From Pseudomonas syringae (GTDB lineage Bacteria > Pseudomonadota > Gammaproteobacteria > Pseudomonadales > Pseudomonadaceae): a stretch of 64,000 bases of DNA. A model generated the notes under the pieces. It ran no database searches. It was given only the letters and a program-made list of their open reading frames with translations, and was not told the origin of the DNA. Location of the stretch: assembly GCF_023278085.1 (NCBI RefSeq), contig NZ_CP066265.1, positions 124,001 through 188,000 of the forward strand, read 5' to 3'. Positions 7,807 to 18,294 of the stretch are shown piece by piece. The first letter of the stretch is position 1; every line of letters begins with the position of its first letter. Position numbers and translations under genes: made by a program.

Positions 7807-9183
7807 TCAGACCGTATGCAGATACCAGTTGTATTCAAGGTCGGAGATGGAGTGTTCGAACTCCTCCAGCTCGCTCTCTTTACAGGCCACGAAGATATCG
7901 ATGTATTTCGGATCGATGTACTTGGCCATGACCGGGTTGTCGTCCAGCTCGCGCAGTGCGTCGCGCAGGTTGTTCGGCAGGCTTTGTTCGTGCTGTTCGT
8001 ACGAATTGCCTTCCACCGGAGCGCCCGGCTCGATTTTATTGACCAGGCCGTGATGCACGCCTGCCAGCACCGAAGCCATCACCAGATACGGGTTGGCATC
8101 GGCACCGGCGACACGGTGTTCGATACGTACGGCATCAGCCGAACCGGTGGGCACACGGACGGCGACCGTGCGGTTGTCCAGGCCCCAGGTGGGTGAGTTC
8201 GGGACATAGAACTGCGCACCGAACCGGCGGTACGAGTTGACGTTCGGGCAAAGGAACGCCATTTGCGCCGGCAGGGTCTCGAGCACACCGCCGATTGCGT
8301 GACGCAATGCGGCGTTCTGCTCGGGATCCTCGCTGGTGAAGATGTTCTTGCCATCACGATCCAGAATCGAGATGTGGACGTGCAAACCATTCCCCGCCTG
8401 ACCCGGATAGGGCTTGGCCATGAAGGTCGTGTCCATTTCGTGGTCGTAGGCGATGTTCTTGATCAGGCGCTTGAGCAACACGGCGTAATCGCATGCCTTG
8501 ATCGCATCGGCGACGTGGTGCAGGTTGACTTCGAACTGGGCCGGGGCGCTTTCCTTGACGATCGCGTCGGCAGGAATGCCTTGCTCCTTCGCACCTTCAA
8601 GAATGTCCTGCAGGCAGTCGACGTACTCGTCGAGATCGTCGATCAGGTAGACCTGTGTCGAATGCGGACGCTTGCCCGAGATCGGCGAGCGCGGAGGCTG
8701 CGGACGACCGTTCACGTTCTCCTGATCGATCAGGTAGAACTCCAGCTCGAAGGCGGCGCAGATGGTCAGGCCCATTTCATCGAACTTGGCCACGACCTGG
8801 CGCAGAACTTCGCGCGGGTCGGCGAAAAACGGATCGCCTTCGAGTTCGTGCATGGTCATCAGCAATTGCGCGGTAGGGCGCTTCTGCCATGGCTCGTTGC
8901 ACAGGGTGTCAGGGATGGGATAGCAGATTCGGTCAGCATCACCGATGTCCAGGCCCAGGCCGGTGCTTTCCACCGTGGAGCCATTGATATCCAGAGCAAA
9001 TAAAGAGGCAGGCAGGTTGATGCCCTTCTCGTAAACCTTATGGAGGCTGGTGCGTTCGATGCGTTTGCCACGCACCACACCATTCATATCTGCAATCAGA
9101 AGGTCAACGTACAGAACCTCAGGATGTTCCTTAAGGAACGCGTTCGCTTCGTTAAGCTGAACGGCACGCGGGGGTACCGACAT
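7807..9183 (-). CDS. spuI: Glutamine synthetase-family gamma-glutamylpolyamine synthetase (SpuI-like)
   Basis: A 458-residue type I glutamine synthetase fold protein of the PuuA/SpuI group, which ligates glutamate to putrescine or other polyamines with ATP in the first step of the gamma-glutamylation pathway. GS motifs are visible: the N-terminal YVDLLIADMNGVVRGKR, EFEFYLID-like AFELEFYLID, FMAKPYPGQAGNGLHVHIS (ATP loop) and NRTVAVRVP...RIEHRVAGADANPYL. It is divergent from spuB across a 595-bp gap. AAAGG and an AACAACAA motif sit just before the ATG, suggesting Crc/Hfq control. Which of spuI and spuB acts on which amine cannot be read from the sequence. Confidence 0.88.
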   Translation of the reverse strand: MSVPPRAVQLNEANAFLKEHPEVLYVDLLIADMNGVVRGKRIERTSLHKVYEKGINLPASLFALDINGSTVESTGLGLDIGDADRICYPIPDTLCNEPWQKRPTAQLLMTMHELEGDPFFADPREVLRQVVAKFDEMGLTICAAFELEFYLIDQENVNGRPQPPRSPISGKRPHSTQVYLIDDLDEYVDCLQDILEGAKEQGIPADAIVKESAPAQFEVNLHHVADAIKACDYAVLLKRLIKNIAYDHEMDTTFMAKPYPGQAGNGLHVHISILDRDGKNIFTSEDPEQNAALRHAIGGVLETLPAQMAFLCPNVNSYRRFGAQFYVPNSPTWGLDNRTVAVRVPTGSADAVRIEHRVAGADANPYLVMASVLAGVHHGLVNKIEPGAPVEGNSYEQHEQSLPNNLRDALRELDDNPVMAKYIDPKYIDIFVACKESELEEFEHSISDLEYNWYLHTV

Positions 9184-9778
9184 GATGCAACACCTTTGTT
9201 GTTAAAAATATCAATCATCAATGATTGCGGATCTCAGTCAATCCGAAAGCCATGATGAAGTCAATAGAGCCTTTTTTGCCCTAAAACTGCGCCATTTGGC
9301 CTTTTTTGCTGCTATTTAGGGCGTTTTATCCTGTTTTTGGCCGACGTTAAATACCGGCTACAGCAGCCTGTCTTCTATCTTTAACGGGTTGTTGTATAAA
9401 AAAATGAACGAGGCTAAGCTCGATCGCAACCCATAGCGCAACAACAGCGGGTGTTCGATGTTTCACCGTCCGCCGACCGGCACGCAGATATCCAGCCCAT
9501 ACAGCGCTCATCATGCCTGTGATATCGGTGCTCGTGGTGTTTTGACGCACATTGCGCCGATCCCCGAGCGGCCTTCCGGGCTCACCTGTTCTACTCTCGA
9601 TACCGGACACTACCACTATAACGGCCACGTCGGTGTGACGGTGGCTGCCTGGAATTTCGGCCCGGCAAGTGCCACCTTACCCCTAATCGGCTTCTGCCGA
9701 AACGAGTTGCACACCATGACGCCGATGCGTCTAGAAAACGCCTGATCGCGATCAGGACATGAAAACCCTGAGGTATTT
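9184..9778. promoter_or_regulatory. Divergent spuI-spuB control region
   Basis: This 595-bp gap has no convincing gene. It contains a perfect inverted repeat CAATCAT-CA-ATGATTG (9212-9227). It also has a direct repeat GCCTTTTTTGC at 9269-9279 and 9299-9309 (30 bp apart, about three helical turns) and an inverted repeat GCCCTAAA (9278-9285) / TTTAGGGC (9315-9322). These are good candidates for polyamine-responsive regulator sites. A 95-residue frame at 9458-9745 has no domain and no ribosome binding site. Confidence 0.5.
9193..9203 (-). promoter_or_regulatory. Catabolite-activity (CA) motif overlapping the spuI ribosome binding site
   Basis: On the minus strand the leader reads AACAACAAAGG about 10 nt before the spuI ATG. 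AACAACAA fits the AANAANAA motif bound by Hfq/Crc in pseudomonads, and it overlaps the Shine-Dalgarno. Confidence 0.6.
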
Positions 9779-11137
9779 ATGAGTACCAACCTCGACCAGC
9801 TCACCGATTGGTTGAAAGAACACAAGATTACCGAAGTCGAATGCATGATGTCCGACCTCACCGGGATCACACGCGGCAAGATCTCGCCGACCAACAAATT
9901 CATCGCTGAAAAAGGCATGCGTCTGCCGGAAAGCGTTTTGTTGCAAACGGTTACCGGCGACTACGTGGAAGACGATATCTACTACGAGTTGCTGGACCCG
10001 GCGGACATCGACATGATCTGCCGCCCCGACCAGAACGCGGTGTATCTGGTGCCTTGGGCCGTCGAGCCCACTGCGCAGGTGATCCACGACACCTACGACA
10101 AGCACGGCAACCCCATCGAGCTGTCGCCGCGCAACGTATTGAAGAAGGTTCTCAAACTCTACGCCGATCAGGGCTGGCAGCCCATCGTGGCGCCGGAGAT
10201 GGAGTTTTACCTGACCAAGCGCAGTGACGACCCGGATTACCCGCTACAGCCGCCAATCGGCCGCTCCGGGCGCCCTGAGACCGGGCGCCAGTCGTTTTCG
10301 ATCGAGGCCGCCAACGAATTCGATCCGCTGTTCGAAGACGTCTATGACTGGTGCGAGCTGCAGAATCTGGATCTGGACACGCTGATCCATGAAGACGGCA
10401 CGGCGCAGATGGAGATCAACTTCCGTCACGGCGATGCCCTGTCGCTGGCTGATCAGATTCTGGTGTTCAAGCGCACCATGCGTGAAGCCGCGCTCAAGCA
10501 CAATGTAGCGGCAACGTTCATGGCCAAGCCCATGACCGGCGAGCCGGGCAGCGCCATGCATTTGCACCAGAGCATCATCGACATCGAGACCGGCAAGAAT
10601 ATCTTCTCCAATGAAGACGGGACCATGAGCGAGCTGTTTCTCAACCACGTCGGTGGTTTGCAGAAGTTCATCCCCGAGCTGTTGCCGCTGTTCGCCCCCA
10701 ACGTCAACTCGTTCCGGCGCTTTTTGCCGGACACCTCGGCACCCGTGAACGTCGAGTGGGGCGAAGAAAACCGCACCGTCGGCCTGCGGGTGCCGGATGC
10801 CGGGCCGCAGAACCGGCGTGTGGAGAACCGCCTGCCGGGTGCCGATGCCAACCCGTATCTGGCTATTGCCGCCAGCCTGCTGTGTGGCTTCATCGGCATG
10901 GTCGAAGGCATCAACCCGAGTGCGCCGGTGGTGGGGCGCGGTTACGAGCGTCGCAACCTGCGCCTGCCGCTGACCATCGAAGATGCGCTGGAACGTATGG
11001 AAAACAGCAAGACCATCGAAAAATACCTGGGCAAGAAATTCATCATCGGTTACGTCGCGGTCAAGCGCGCCGAGCATGAAAACTTCAAGCGTGTGATCAG
11101 CTCATGGGAGCGGGAATTCCTGCTCTTTGCTGTCTGA
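9779..11137 (+). CDS. spuB: Glutamine synthetase-family gamma-glutamylputrescine synthetase (SpuB-like)
   Basis: A 452-residue glutamine synthetase homologue and a divergent paralogue of spuI. It shares the MSDLTGITRGK N-terminal motif, the metal-binding APEMEFYL segment, the ATP-loop region FMAKPMTGEPGSAMHLHQS and the active-site block NRTVGLRVPDAGPQNRRVENRLPGADANPYLA. The predicted reaction is glutamate + putrescine + ATP to gamma-glutamylputrescine. It heads the spuB-H set in the order known from P. aeruginosa, but the amidotransferase gene spuA that releases GABA from the glutamylated product is not in this window. A GC-rich hairpin lies between it and spuC. Confidence 0.88.
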   Translation: MSTNLDQLTDWLKEHKITEVECMMSDLTGITRGKISPTNKFIAEKGMRLPESVLLQTVTGDYVEDDIYYELLDPADIDMICRPDQNAVYLVPWAVEPTAQVIHDTYDKHGNPIELSPRNVLKKVLKLYADQGWQPIVAPEMEFYLTKRSDDPDYPLQPPIGRSGRPETGRQSFSIEAANEFDPLFEDVYDWCELQNLDLDTLIHEDGTAQMEINFRHGDALSLADQILVFKRTMREAALKHNVAATFMAKPMTGEPGSAMHLHQSIIDIETGKNIFSNEDGTMSELFLNHVGGLQKFIPELLPLFAPNVNSFRRFLPDTSAPVNVEWGEENRTVGLRVPDAGPQNRRVENRLPGADANPYLAIAASLLCGFIGMVEGINPSAPVVGRGYERRNLRLPLTIEDALERMENSKTIEKYLGKKFIIGYVAVKRAEHENFKRVISSWEREFLLFAV

Positions 11138-11147
11138 TCCCGCAGAG

Positions 11148-11171
11148 CGCCGCGCCGGTTGCTGCGCGGCG
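11148..11171 (+). other. Intercistronic hairpin between spuB and spuC
   Basis: A perfect 8-bp GC stem CGCCGCGC / GCGCGGCG with an 8-nt loop. No T-run follows, so it is more likely an mRNA stabiliser or partial attenuator than a full terminator. Confidence 0.6.
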
Positions 11172-11205
11172 TTCTGATAACTGACCTGATCATAGGAAGT
11201 GCTGC

Positions 11206-12573
11206 ATGAGTGCCCACAACAACCCGCAAACCCTCGAATGGCAGGCCCTGAGCAGCGAGCACCACCTGGCACCGTTCAGCGACTACAAACAACTGAAAGA
11301 AAAAGGCCCGCGCATCATCACCCGCGCCGAGGGCGTTTATCTGTGGGACAGCGAGGGCCATAAAATCCTCGATGGCATGTCCGGTCTGTGGTGCGTGGCG
11401 ATTGGTTATGGCCGCGAAGAACTGGCCGATGCGGCCAGCAAACAGATGCGCGAGCTGCCGTATTACAACCTGTTCTTCCAGACCGCCCACCCACCGGTGC
11501 TGGAGCTGGCCAAAGCCATTTCCGAGATATCTCCCGAGGGCATGAACCACGTGTTCTTTACCGGTTCGGGCTCGGAAGGCAATGACACCATGCTGCGCAT
11601 GGTGCGTCATTATTGGGCCCTGAAAGGCCAGCCGAACAAGAAAACCATCATCAGCCGCGTCAACGGCTATCACGGCTCCACGGTCGCCGGTGCCAGCCTG
11701 GGCGGCATGACGTACATGCACGAACAGGGCGACCTGCCCATTCCGGGCATTGTCCACATTGCACAGCCCTACTGGTTTGGTGAAGGCGGCGACATGACGC
11801 CCGACGAATTCGGTGTGTGGGCCGCCGGGCAGCTGGAAAAGAAGATCCTCGAACTGGGCGTCGAGAACGTCGGCGCATTTATCGCCGAGCCGATCCAGGG
11901 TGCGGGCGGTGTGATCATTCCGCCGGATTCCTACTGGCCGAAGATCAAGGAGATCCTGTCGCGCTACGACATCCTGTTCGTTGCCGATGAGGTGATCTGT
12001 GGTTTCGGGCGCACCGGTGAGTGGTTCGGTAGCGATTTCTACGGCCTCAAGCCGCACATGATGACCATCGCCAAGGGGCTCACTTCCGGTTACGTACCGA
12101 TGGGCGGCCTGCTGGTGCGTGATGAAATCGTTGCGGTGCTCAATGAGGGCGGCGATTTCAACCATGGATTCACCTATTCAGGGCATCCGGTGGCGGCCGC
12201 CGTCGCGCTGGAGAATATTCGTATCCTGCGCGAAGAAAAGATCGTCGAACGGGTCAGGTCGGAAACGGCACCGTATTTGCAAAAGCGTTTGCGTGAGCTG
12301 AGCGATCATCCGCTGGTGGGCGAGGTTCGAGGCGTCGGACTGCTGGGGGCCATTGAGCTGGTCAAGGACAAGACCACCCGCGAGCGCTATACCGATAGGG
12401 GCGCGGGCATGATCTGTCGAACCTTCTGCTTCGACAATGGCCTGATCATGCGGGCCGTGGGCGACACGATGATCATTGCGCCGCCCCTGGTGATCAGTTT
12501 TGCGGAAATCGACGAGCTGGTAGAAAAGGCGCGTAAGTGCCTGGACCTGACTCTGGCTGCATTGCAGGGCTGA
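11206..12573 (+). CDS. spuC: SpuC, polyamine:pyruvate aminotransferase (class III, PLP)
   Basis: A 455-residue class III omega-aminotransferase that transfers the amino group of putrescine, cadaverine or similar amines to pyruvate. The PLP-binding elements are visible: GSGSEGNDTMLRMVRHYW (phosphate loop region), FIAEPIQGAGGVI, FVADEVICGFGRTGEWFG (the Asp that pairs with the ring nitrogen) and the Schiff-base Lys at residue 290 in TIAKGLTSG. AGGAAG precedes the ATG. It gives a transaminase route beside the gamma-glutamyl route of spuB and spuI. Confidence 0.93.
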   Translation: MSAHNNPQTLEWQALSSEHHLAPFSDYKQLKEKGPRIITRAEGVYLWDSEGHKILDGMSGLWCVAIGYGREELADAASKQMRELPYYNLFFQTAHPPVLELAKAISEISPEGMNHVFFTGSGSEGNDTMLRMVRHYWALKGQPNKKTIISRVNGYHGSTVAGASLGGMTYMHEQGDLPIPGIVHIAQPYWFGEGGDMTPDEFGVWAAGQLEKKILELGVENVGAFIAEPIQGAGGVIIPPDSYWPKIKEILSRYDILFVADEVICGFGRTGEWFGSDFYGLKPHMMTIAKGLTSGYVPMGGLLVRDEIVAVLNEGGDFNHGFTYSGHPVAAAVALENIRILREEKIVERVRSETAPYLQKRLRELSDHPLVGEVRGVGLLGAIELVKDKTTRERYTDRGAGMICRTFCFDNGLIMRAVGDTMIIAPPLVISFAEIDELVEKARKCLDLTLAALQG

Positions 12574-12703
12574 ACCTGCAGAAAGTGCGGGGATGTGCGT
12601 TGTTTAACAAGGGGCAGCTTGAAAGCCTGCCCTGGAACTTGCCAGACTAATGGCTACAAGCCGCTAACCGACGGTCAGTGATAAAAATACAGTGGAGCTA
12701 CGC

Positions 12704-13801
12704 ATGAAAAAATTTGGCAAGACCCTTCTCGCGCTGTCCCTGATGGGCGTCGTGGCCACCGCTGCGCAGGCCGATGACAAAGTGCTGCACGTCTATAACT
12801 GGTCCGACTACATCGCACCGGATACCGTCGCCAAGTTCGAGAAAGAATCGGGCATCAAGGTGGTCTACGACGTTTTCGACAGCAACGAGACGCTGGAAGC
12901 CAAATTGCTGGCCGGCAAATCCGGCTATGACATCGTCGTACCGTCCAACAACTTCCTCGCCAAGCAGATCAAGGCTGGCGTTTACCAGGAACTGGACAAG
13001 TCGAAGCTGCCGAACTGGAAGAACCTGAACGAATCGCTGCTCAAGGCCGTGTCGGTCAGCGACCCGGACAACAAGCACGCCTTCCCGTACATGTGGGGTT
13101 CGATCGGTATCGGCATCAACCCGGACAAGGTCAAGGCCGCGCTGGGGGCTGATGCACCGGTCAACTCGTGGGACTTGCTGTTCAAGCCCGAAAACGCGGC
13201 CAAGCTGAAGTCGTGCGGCATCAGCTTCCTCGATTCGCCGACCGAAATGCTGCCGATCGCCCTGCATTACCTCGGCTATCCGACCGACTCGCAGGACAAG
13301 AAGCAGCTCGCCGAAGCTGAAGCGCTGTTCATGAAGATTCGTCCGTCGATTGGCTACTTCCACTCGTCCAAGTACATCTCGGACCTGGCCAACGGCAACA
13401 TCTGCGTAGCAGTTGGCTACTCGGGTGATATCTACCAGGCCAAATCCCGCGCTGCCGAAGCCGGTGGCAAGGTGAAGGTTGCCTACAACATTCCGAAAGA
13501 AGGTGCCGGCAGCTTCTACGACATGGTTGCCATCCCCAAGGATGCCGAAAACGTCGAGGGTGCCTACAAGTTCATGACCTTCCTGATGAAGCCGGAAGTC
13601 ATGGCTGAGATCACCAACGCCGTGCGCTTCCCGAACGGTAACGCGGCCGCTACGGCGCTGGTCGACAAGGAAATCACCAGTGACCCTGGCGTTTATCCGC
13701 CTGCCGACGTCCAGGCCAAACTGTATGCCATCGCGGATCTGCCAGCGGCTACCCAGCGGATCATGACCCGCAGCTGGACCAAGATAAAGTCAGGTAAATA
13801 A
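12704..13801 (+). CDS. spuD: SpuD, periplasmic polyamine-binding protein
   Basis: A 365-residue PotF-like substrate-binding protein. The signal peptide ([23 protein letters not shown]) ends near residue 23. The mature part has the conserved [54 protein letters not shown] block and the C-terminal [15 protein letters not shown] end. The ATG at 12704 follows GTGGAGC; an upstream GTG lies inside that ribosome binding site and is rejected. In P. aeruginosa SpuD prefers putrescine. It is followed by the paralogue spuE, and both would feed the SpuFGH transporter. Confidence 0.92.
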   Translation: MKKFGKTLLALSLMGVVATAAQADDKVLHVYNWSDYIAPDTVAKFEKESGIKVVYDVFDSNETLEAKLLAGKSGYDIVVPSNNFLAKQIKAGVYQELDKSKLPNWKNLNESLLKAVSVSDPDNKHAFPYMWGSIGIGINPDKVKAALGADAPVNSWDLLFKPENAAKLKSCGISFLDSPTEMLPIALHYLGYPTDSQDKKQLAEAEALFMKIRPSIGYFHSSKYISDLANGNICVAVGYSGDIYQAKSRAAEAGGKVKVAYNIPKEGAGSFYDMVAIPKDAENVEGAYKFMTFLMKPEVMAEITNAVRFPNGNAAATALVDKEITSDPGVYPPADVQAKLYAIADLPAATQRIMTRSWTKIKSGK

Positions 13802-13904
13802 GCCTGTCATGAAACCTGTGGATGCTGCGTAACCTCCGGGTGCGCAGCCTCCAGCAGACAGGAATATTGCCTAAAACTTTGCTGGTTGGGCTTATAGGCG
13901 GTAA

Positions 13905-15068
<1,164 letters not shown>

Positions 15069-15077
15069 CTATTCAGC

Positions 15078-15098
15078 ACCCGGTCGTTTTGGCCGGGT
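15078..15098 (+). other. Small hairpin between spuE and spuF
   Basis: Inverted repeat ACCCGG / CCGGGT with a 9-nt loop and no following T-run. It is probably a processing or stability element separating binding-protein mRNA from transporter mRNA. Confidence 0.4.
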
Positions 15099-15123
15099 AG
15101 CCTACCTGTTGGGAGTTTCACCC

Positions 15124-16266
15124 ATGGCAGTTGCCTCCGGCGCCTACAAGAAAGCCATCGAAGGCGGTCAGCAACCCAAAGAGGTGCTGGTCCGGATCGA
15201 TCGGGTCACCAAGAAGTTCGACGAGACGATTGCGGTGGACGACGTGTCCCTGCAGATCAACAAGGGTGAAATCTTCGCCCTGCTCGGCGGCTCGGGCTCC
15301 GGCAAATCGACGCTGCTGCGCATGCTGGCGGGTTTCGAGCGTCCGACCGAGGGGCGTATCTTCCTCGACGGCGTCGACATCACCGACATGCCGCCGTACG
15401 AACGTCCGATCAACATGATGTTCCAGTCCTACGCCCTGTTCCCGCACATGACTGTGGCCGACAACATCGCCTTTGGCCTCAAGCAGGACAAGCTGGCCAA
15501 GTCGGAAATCGAAGCTCGTGTGGCCGAGATGCTCAAGCTGGTGCAGATGACCCAGTACGCCAAGCGCAAGCCCCATCAGCTTTCGGGTGGTCAGCGTCAG
15601 CGTGTGGCGCTGGCCCGCTCGCTGGCCAAGAAGCCGAAGTTGCTGTTGCTTGACGAGCCCATGGGCGCGCTGGACAAGAAACTGCGTTCGCAGATGCAGC
15701 TGGAACTGGTGGAAATCATCGAGCGTGTTGGCGTGACCTGCGTGATGGTGACCCACGATCAGGAAGAGGCCATGACCATGGCCGAGCGCATCGCGATCAT
15801 GCACCTGGGCTGGATCGCGCAGATCGGCAGCCCGATCGACATCTACGAAACCCCGACCAGCCGTCTGGTCTGCGAGTTCATCGGCAGCGTCAACCTGTTC
15901 GAAGGTGAAGTGATCGAGGACATGGAAGGCCATGCGCTGATCCGCAGTCCGGAGCTGGAGCGCAATATCTATGTCGGCCACGGCGTCAGTACCTCGGTGG
16001 AAGACAAGCACATCACCTACGCACTGCGCCCGGAAAAACTGCTGATCACCACAGAGCAGCCGGGTTTCGAATACAACTGGTCACGCGGCAAGGTCCACGA
16101 CATCGCTTATCTGGGCGGCCACTCGGTGTTCTACGTCGAGCTGCCGGGCGGCAAGCTGGTGCAGTCGTTCGTGGCCAACGCCGAGCGTCAGGGCGCGCGA
16201 CCTACCTGGGGCGATGAAGTCTACGTCTGGTGGGAAGACGACAGTGGCGTGGTACTGCGCTCATGA
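15124..16266 (+). CDS. spuF: SpuF, polyamine ABC transporter ATP-binding protein
   Basis: A 380-residue PotA/PotG-like ATPase. Walker A (GGSGSGKST, residues 55-63), the signature LSGGQRQRVALARSL, Walker B LLLLDEPMG and the switch region VMVTHDQEEAMTMAERI are followed by a C-terminal TOBE domain (about residues 290-380) usual in this class. The ATG at 15124 is chosen because GGGAG lies upstream; an in-frame TTG at 15109 is too close to it. The stop overlaps the spuG start in ATGA. Confidence 0.94.
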   Translation: MAVASGAYKKAIEGGQQPKEVLVRIDRVTKKFDETIAVDDVSLQINKGEIFALLGGSGSGKSTLLRMLAGFERPTEGRIFLDGVDITDMPPYERPINMMFQSYALFPHMTVADNIAFGLKQDKLAKSEIEARVAEMLKLVQMTQYAKRKPHQLSGGQRQRVALARSLAKKPKLLLLDEPMGALDKKLRSQMQLELVEIIERVGVTCVMVTHDQEEAMTMAERIAIMHLGWIAQIGSPIDIYETPTSRLVCEFIGSVNLFEGEVIEDMEGHALIRSPELERNIYVGHGVSTSVEDKHITYALRPEKLLITTEQPGFEYNWSRGKVHDIAYLGGHSVFYVELPGGKLVQSFVANAERQGARPTWGDEVYVWWEDDSGVVLRS

Positions 16267-17183
16267 AAATACGCAAGATCAAGCGCGCCTTCGAGCGCAT
16301 AAAGCCCAACGGGCGGCAGATGGTCATCGGCGTGCCGTTCCTCTGGCTGTTCCTGTTCTTTGCCTTGCCGTTCCTGATCGTGCTCAAGATCAGCTTTGCC
16401 GAAGCCGACGTCGCGATCCCGCCGTATACCGAGATCTTCAGCTACGCCGACGAAAAGCTGCAGATGGCCCTCAATTTCGCCAACTACACCTTGCTCAGTG
16501 GCGATGACCTGTACGTTTCGGCGTACCTGGGCTCGCTGAAAATGGCCTTCATCAGCACCTTGCTGTGCCTGCTGATCGGCTATCCGATGGCCTACGCCAT
16601 CGCCAGCGCCCGCAAAGACCTGCAAACCGTGCTGTTACTGCTGATCATGATGCCGACCTGGACCGCGATCCTGATCCGCGTCTATGCGTGGATGGGCATT
16701 CTCAGTAACAACGGTCTGCTCAATGCCTTCCTCATGTGGCTGGGCCTGATCGACTCGCCGTTGCAGATCCTCAACACCAACCTGGCGGTTTACATCGGCG
16801 TGGTCTATTCCTACCTGCCGTTCATGATCCTGCCGCTGTACGCCAACCTCGTGAAGCACGACACCAGCCTGCTGGAGGCCGCGTCCGATCTGGGGTCGAG
16901 TACCTTCAACAGCTTCTGGAAAATCACCGTGCCGCTGTCCAAGAACGGCGTGATCGCTGGCTGCATGCTGGTATTCATCCCGGTGGTCGGCGAGTTTGTG
17001 ATTCCCGAGCTGCTGGGTGGCCCGGAAACCCTGATGATCGGCCGCGTGCTGTGGCAGGAATTCTTCAATAACCGTGACTGGCCCGTGGCTTCCGCGCTGG
17101 CGGTCATCATGCTGCTGGTGCTGATCGTGCCTATCATCCTGTTCAATCGCAGTCAGGCCAAAGAACTGGAGGGCAAGGCATGA
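16263..17183 (+). CDS. spuG: SpuG, polyamine ABC transporter permease
   Basis: A 306-residue PotB/PotH-like permease. It has a first hydrophobic segment at about residues 20-45, a periplasmic loop, then about five more helices. The EAA motif NLVKHDTSLLEAASDLGSSTFNSFWKITVPLS marks the ATPase docking loop. It is translationally coupled by 4-bp overlaps to spuF before and spuH after, so the three form one transporter unit. Confidence 0.93.
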   Translation: MKIRKIKRAFERIKPNGRQMVIGVPFLWLFLFFALPFLIVLKISFAEADVAIPPYTEIFSYADEKLQMALNFANYTLLSGDDLYVSAYLGSLKMAFISTLLCLLIGYPMAYAIASARKDLQTVLLLLIMMPTWTAILIRVYAWMGILSNNGLLNAFLMWLGLIDSPLQILNTNLAVYIGVVYSYLPFMILPLYANLVKHDTSLLEAASDLGSSTFNSFWKITVPLSKNGVIAGCMLVFIPVVGEFVIPELLGGPETLMIGRVLWQEFFNNRDWPVASALAVIMLLVLIVPIILFNRSQAKELEGKA

Positions 17184-18061
17184 ACCGCTTTCGATTCTCG
17201 AACCTGATGCTGGTTTTCGGCCTGCTGTTCATCTATGCGCCGATGGTGATTCTGGTCATCTACTCGTTCAACGCCTCGCAACTGGTCACCGTCTGGGGCG
17301 GCTGGTCGGTGAAATGGTACGTCGGCCTGCTGGACAACTCGCAACTGATGGGCTCGGTGATGCGCTCGCTGGAAATCGCCTGCTACACCGCGATTGCGGC
17401 AGTGGCATTGGGCACGATGGCAGCGTTCGTCCTGACCCGTATCAGCCGCTTCAAGGGCCGCACGTTCTTTGGCGGGCTGGTGACGGCGCCGCTGGTGATG
17501 CCGGAAGTGATCACCGGTCTGTCGCTGTTGCTGCTGTTCGTGGCCATGGCGCAGATGATCGGCTGGCCGCAGGAACGCGGCATCATGACCATCTGGATTG
17601 CCCACACGACATTCTGCGCGGCCTACGTGGCGGTGGTGGTGTCGGCGCGCCTGCGTGAGCTGGACCTGTCGATCGAAGAAGCCGCAATGGACCTGGGCGC
17701 CCGTCCGTGGAAGGTGTTCTTGTTGATCACCATCCCGATGATCGCACCGTCGCTGGCGGCCGGGGGCATGATGTCGTTTGCGCTGTCGCTCGACGACCTG
17801 GTACTCGCCAGCTTCGTTTCCGGGCCGGGCTCTACGACCCTGCCGATGGAAGTGTTCTCGGCCGTTCGACTGGGCGTGAAGCCTGAAATCAACGCCGTCG
17901 CGAGCCTGATTCTGCTTGCCGTTTCACTGGCGACCTTCCTGGTCTGGTTCTTCACCCGCCGCGCGGAAAACAACCGCAGGCGCGCCATCCAGCAAGCCAT
18001 CGAGGAGAGCGCCGCAGACGCCTGGAAGCAGCCTGATCCGAGGCGTGCGCCAGCGGCGTGA
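17180..18061 (+). CDS. spuH: SpuH, polyamine ABC transporter permease
   Basis: A 293-residue PotC/PotI-like permease with six hydrophobic segments, the first being LMLVFGLLFIYAPMVILVIYSF. Its EAA loop is RLRELDLSIEEAAMDLGARPWKVFLLITIPMI. The start overlaps the spuG stop by 4 bp. It is the last gene of the spu cluster; a REP cluster follows and no clear terminator is seen. Confidence 0.93.
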   Translation: MNRFRFSNLMLVFGLLFIYAPMVILVIYSFNASQLVTVWGGWSVKWYVGLLDNSQLMGSVMRSLEIACYTAIAAVALGTMAAFVLTRISRFKGRTFFGGLVTAPLVMPEVITGLSLLLLFVAMAQMIGWPQERGIMTIWIAHTTFCAAYVAVVVSARLRELDLSIEEAAMDLGARPWKVFLLITIPMIAPSLAAGGMMSFALSLDDLVLASFVSGPGSTTLPMEVFSAVRLGVKPEINAVASLILLAVSLATFLVWFFTRRAENNRRRAIQQAIEESAADAWKQPDPRRAPAA

Positions 18062-18099
18062 CCGCTACTGCAGGGCGTAGAGCGTCCTGAACTGCATGC

Positions 18100-18280
18100 C
18101 TACGCAGAGCGCAGGCACGATGACCGGGCAAATGGTCATCCCTTCCACGCTCCGGCGTGGGGGCGCAGCTCTGGACGCTCTGCGTCCGATCTTGAGTGGG
18201 CGGTGCTACGCAGACGTGTGACGCGAAGCGTCACGAAAGGCATGCCAACGCGCAGCATTGGCACGATAGCCAGTACGCGG
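18100..18280. repeat. REP cluster between convergent spuH and the acylase gene
   Basis: Palindromes CCACGCTCCGGCGTGG, GGACGCTCTGCGTCC and GTGACGCGAAGCGTCAC occur in a 180-bp block. It lies between two convergent genes, a position in which REP elements commonly sit. Confidence 0.88.
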
Positions 18281-18294
18281 TGCGGCTCAGATCG

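Noticed and set aside
9297..9310. Possible sigma-54 promoter (TGGC...TTGC)
   Set aside because: Only 8 bases separate the GG and GC dinucleotides, while sigma-54 needs 10.
9458..9745. 95-residue frame in the spuI-spuB gap as a small gene
   Set aside because: No ribosome binding site, no domain and unlike codon use of neighbours; better seen as control DNA.
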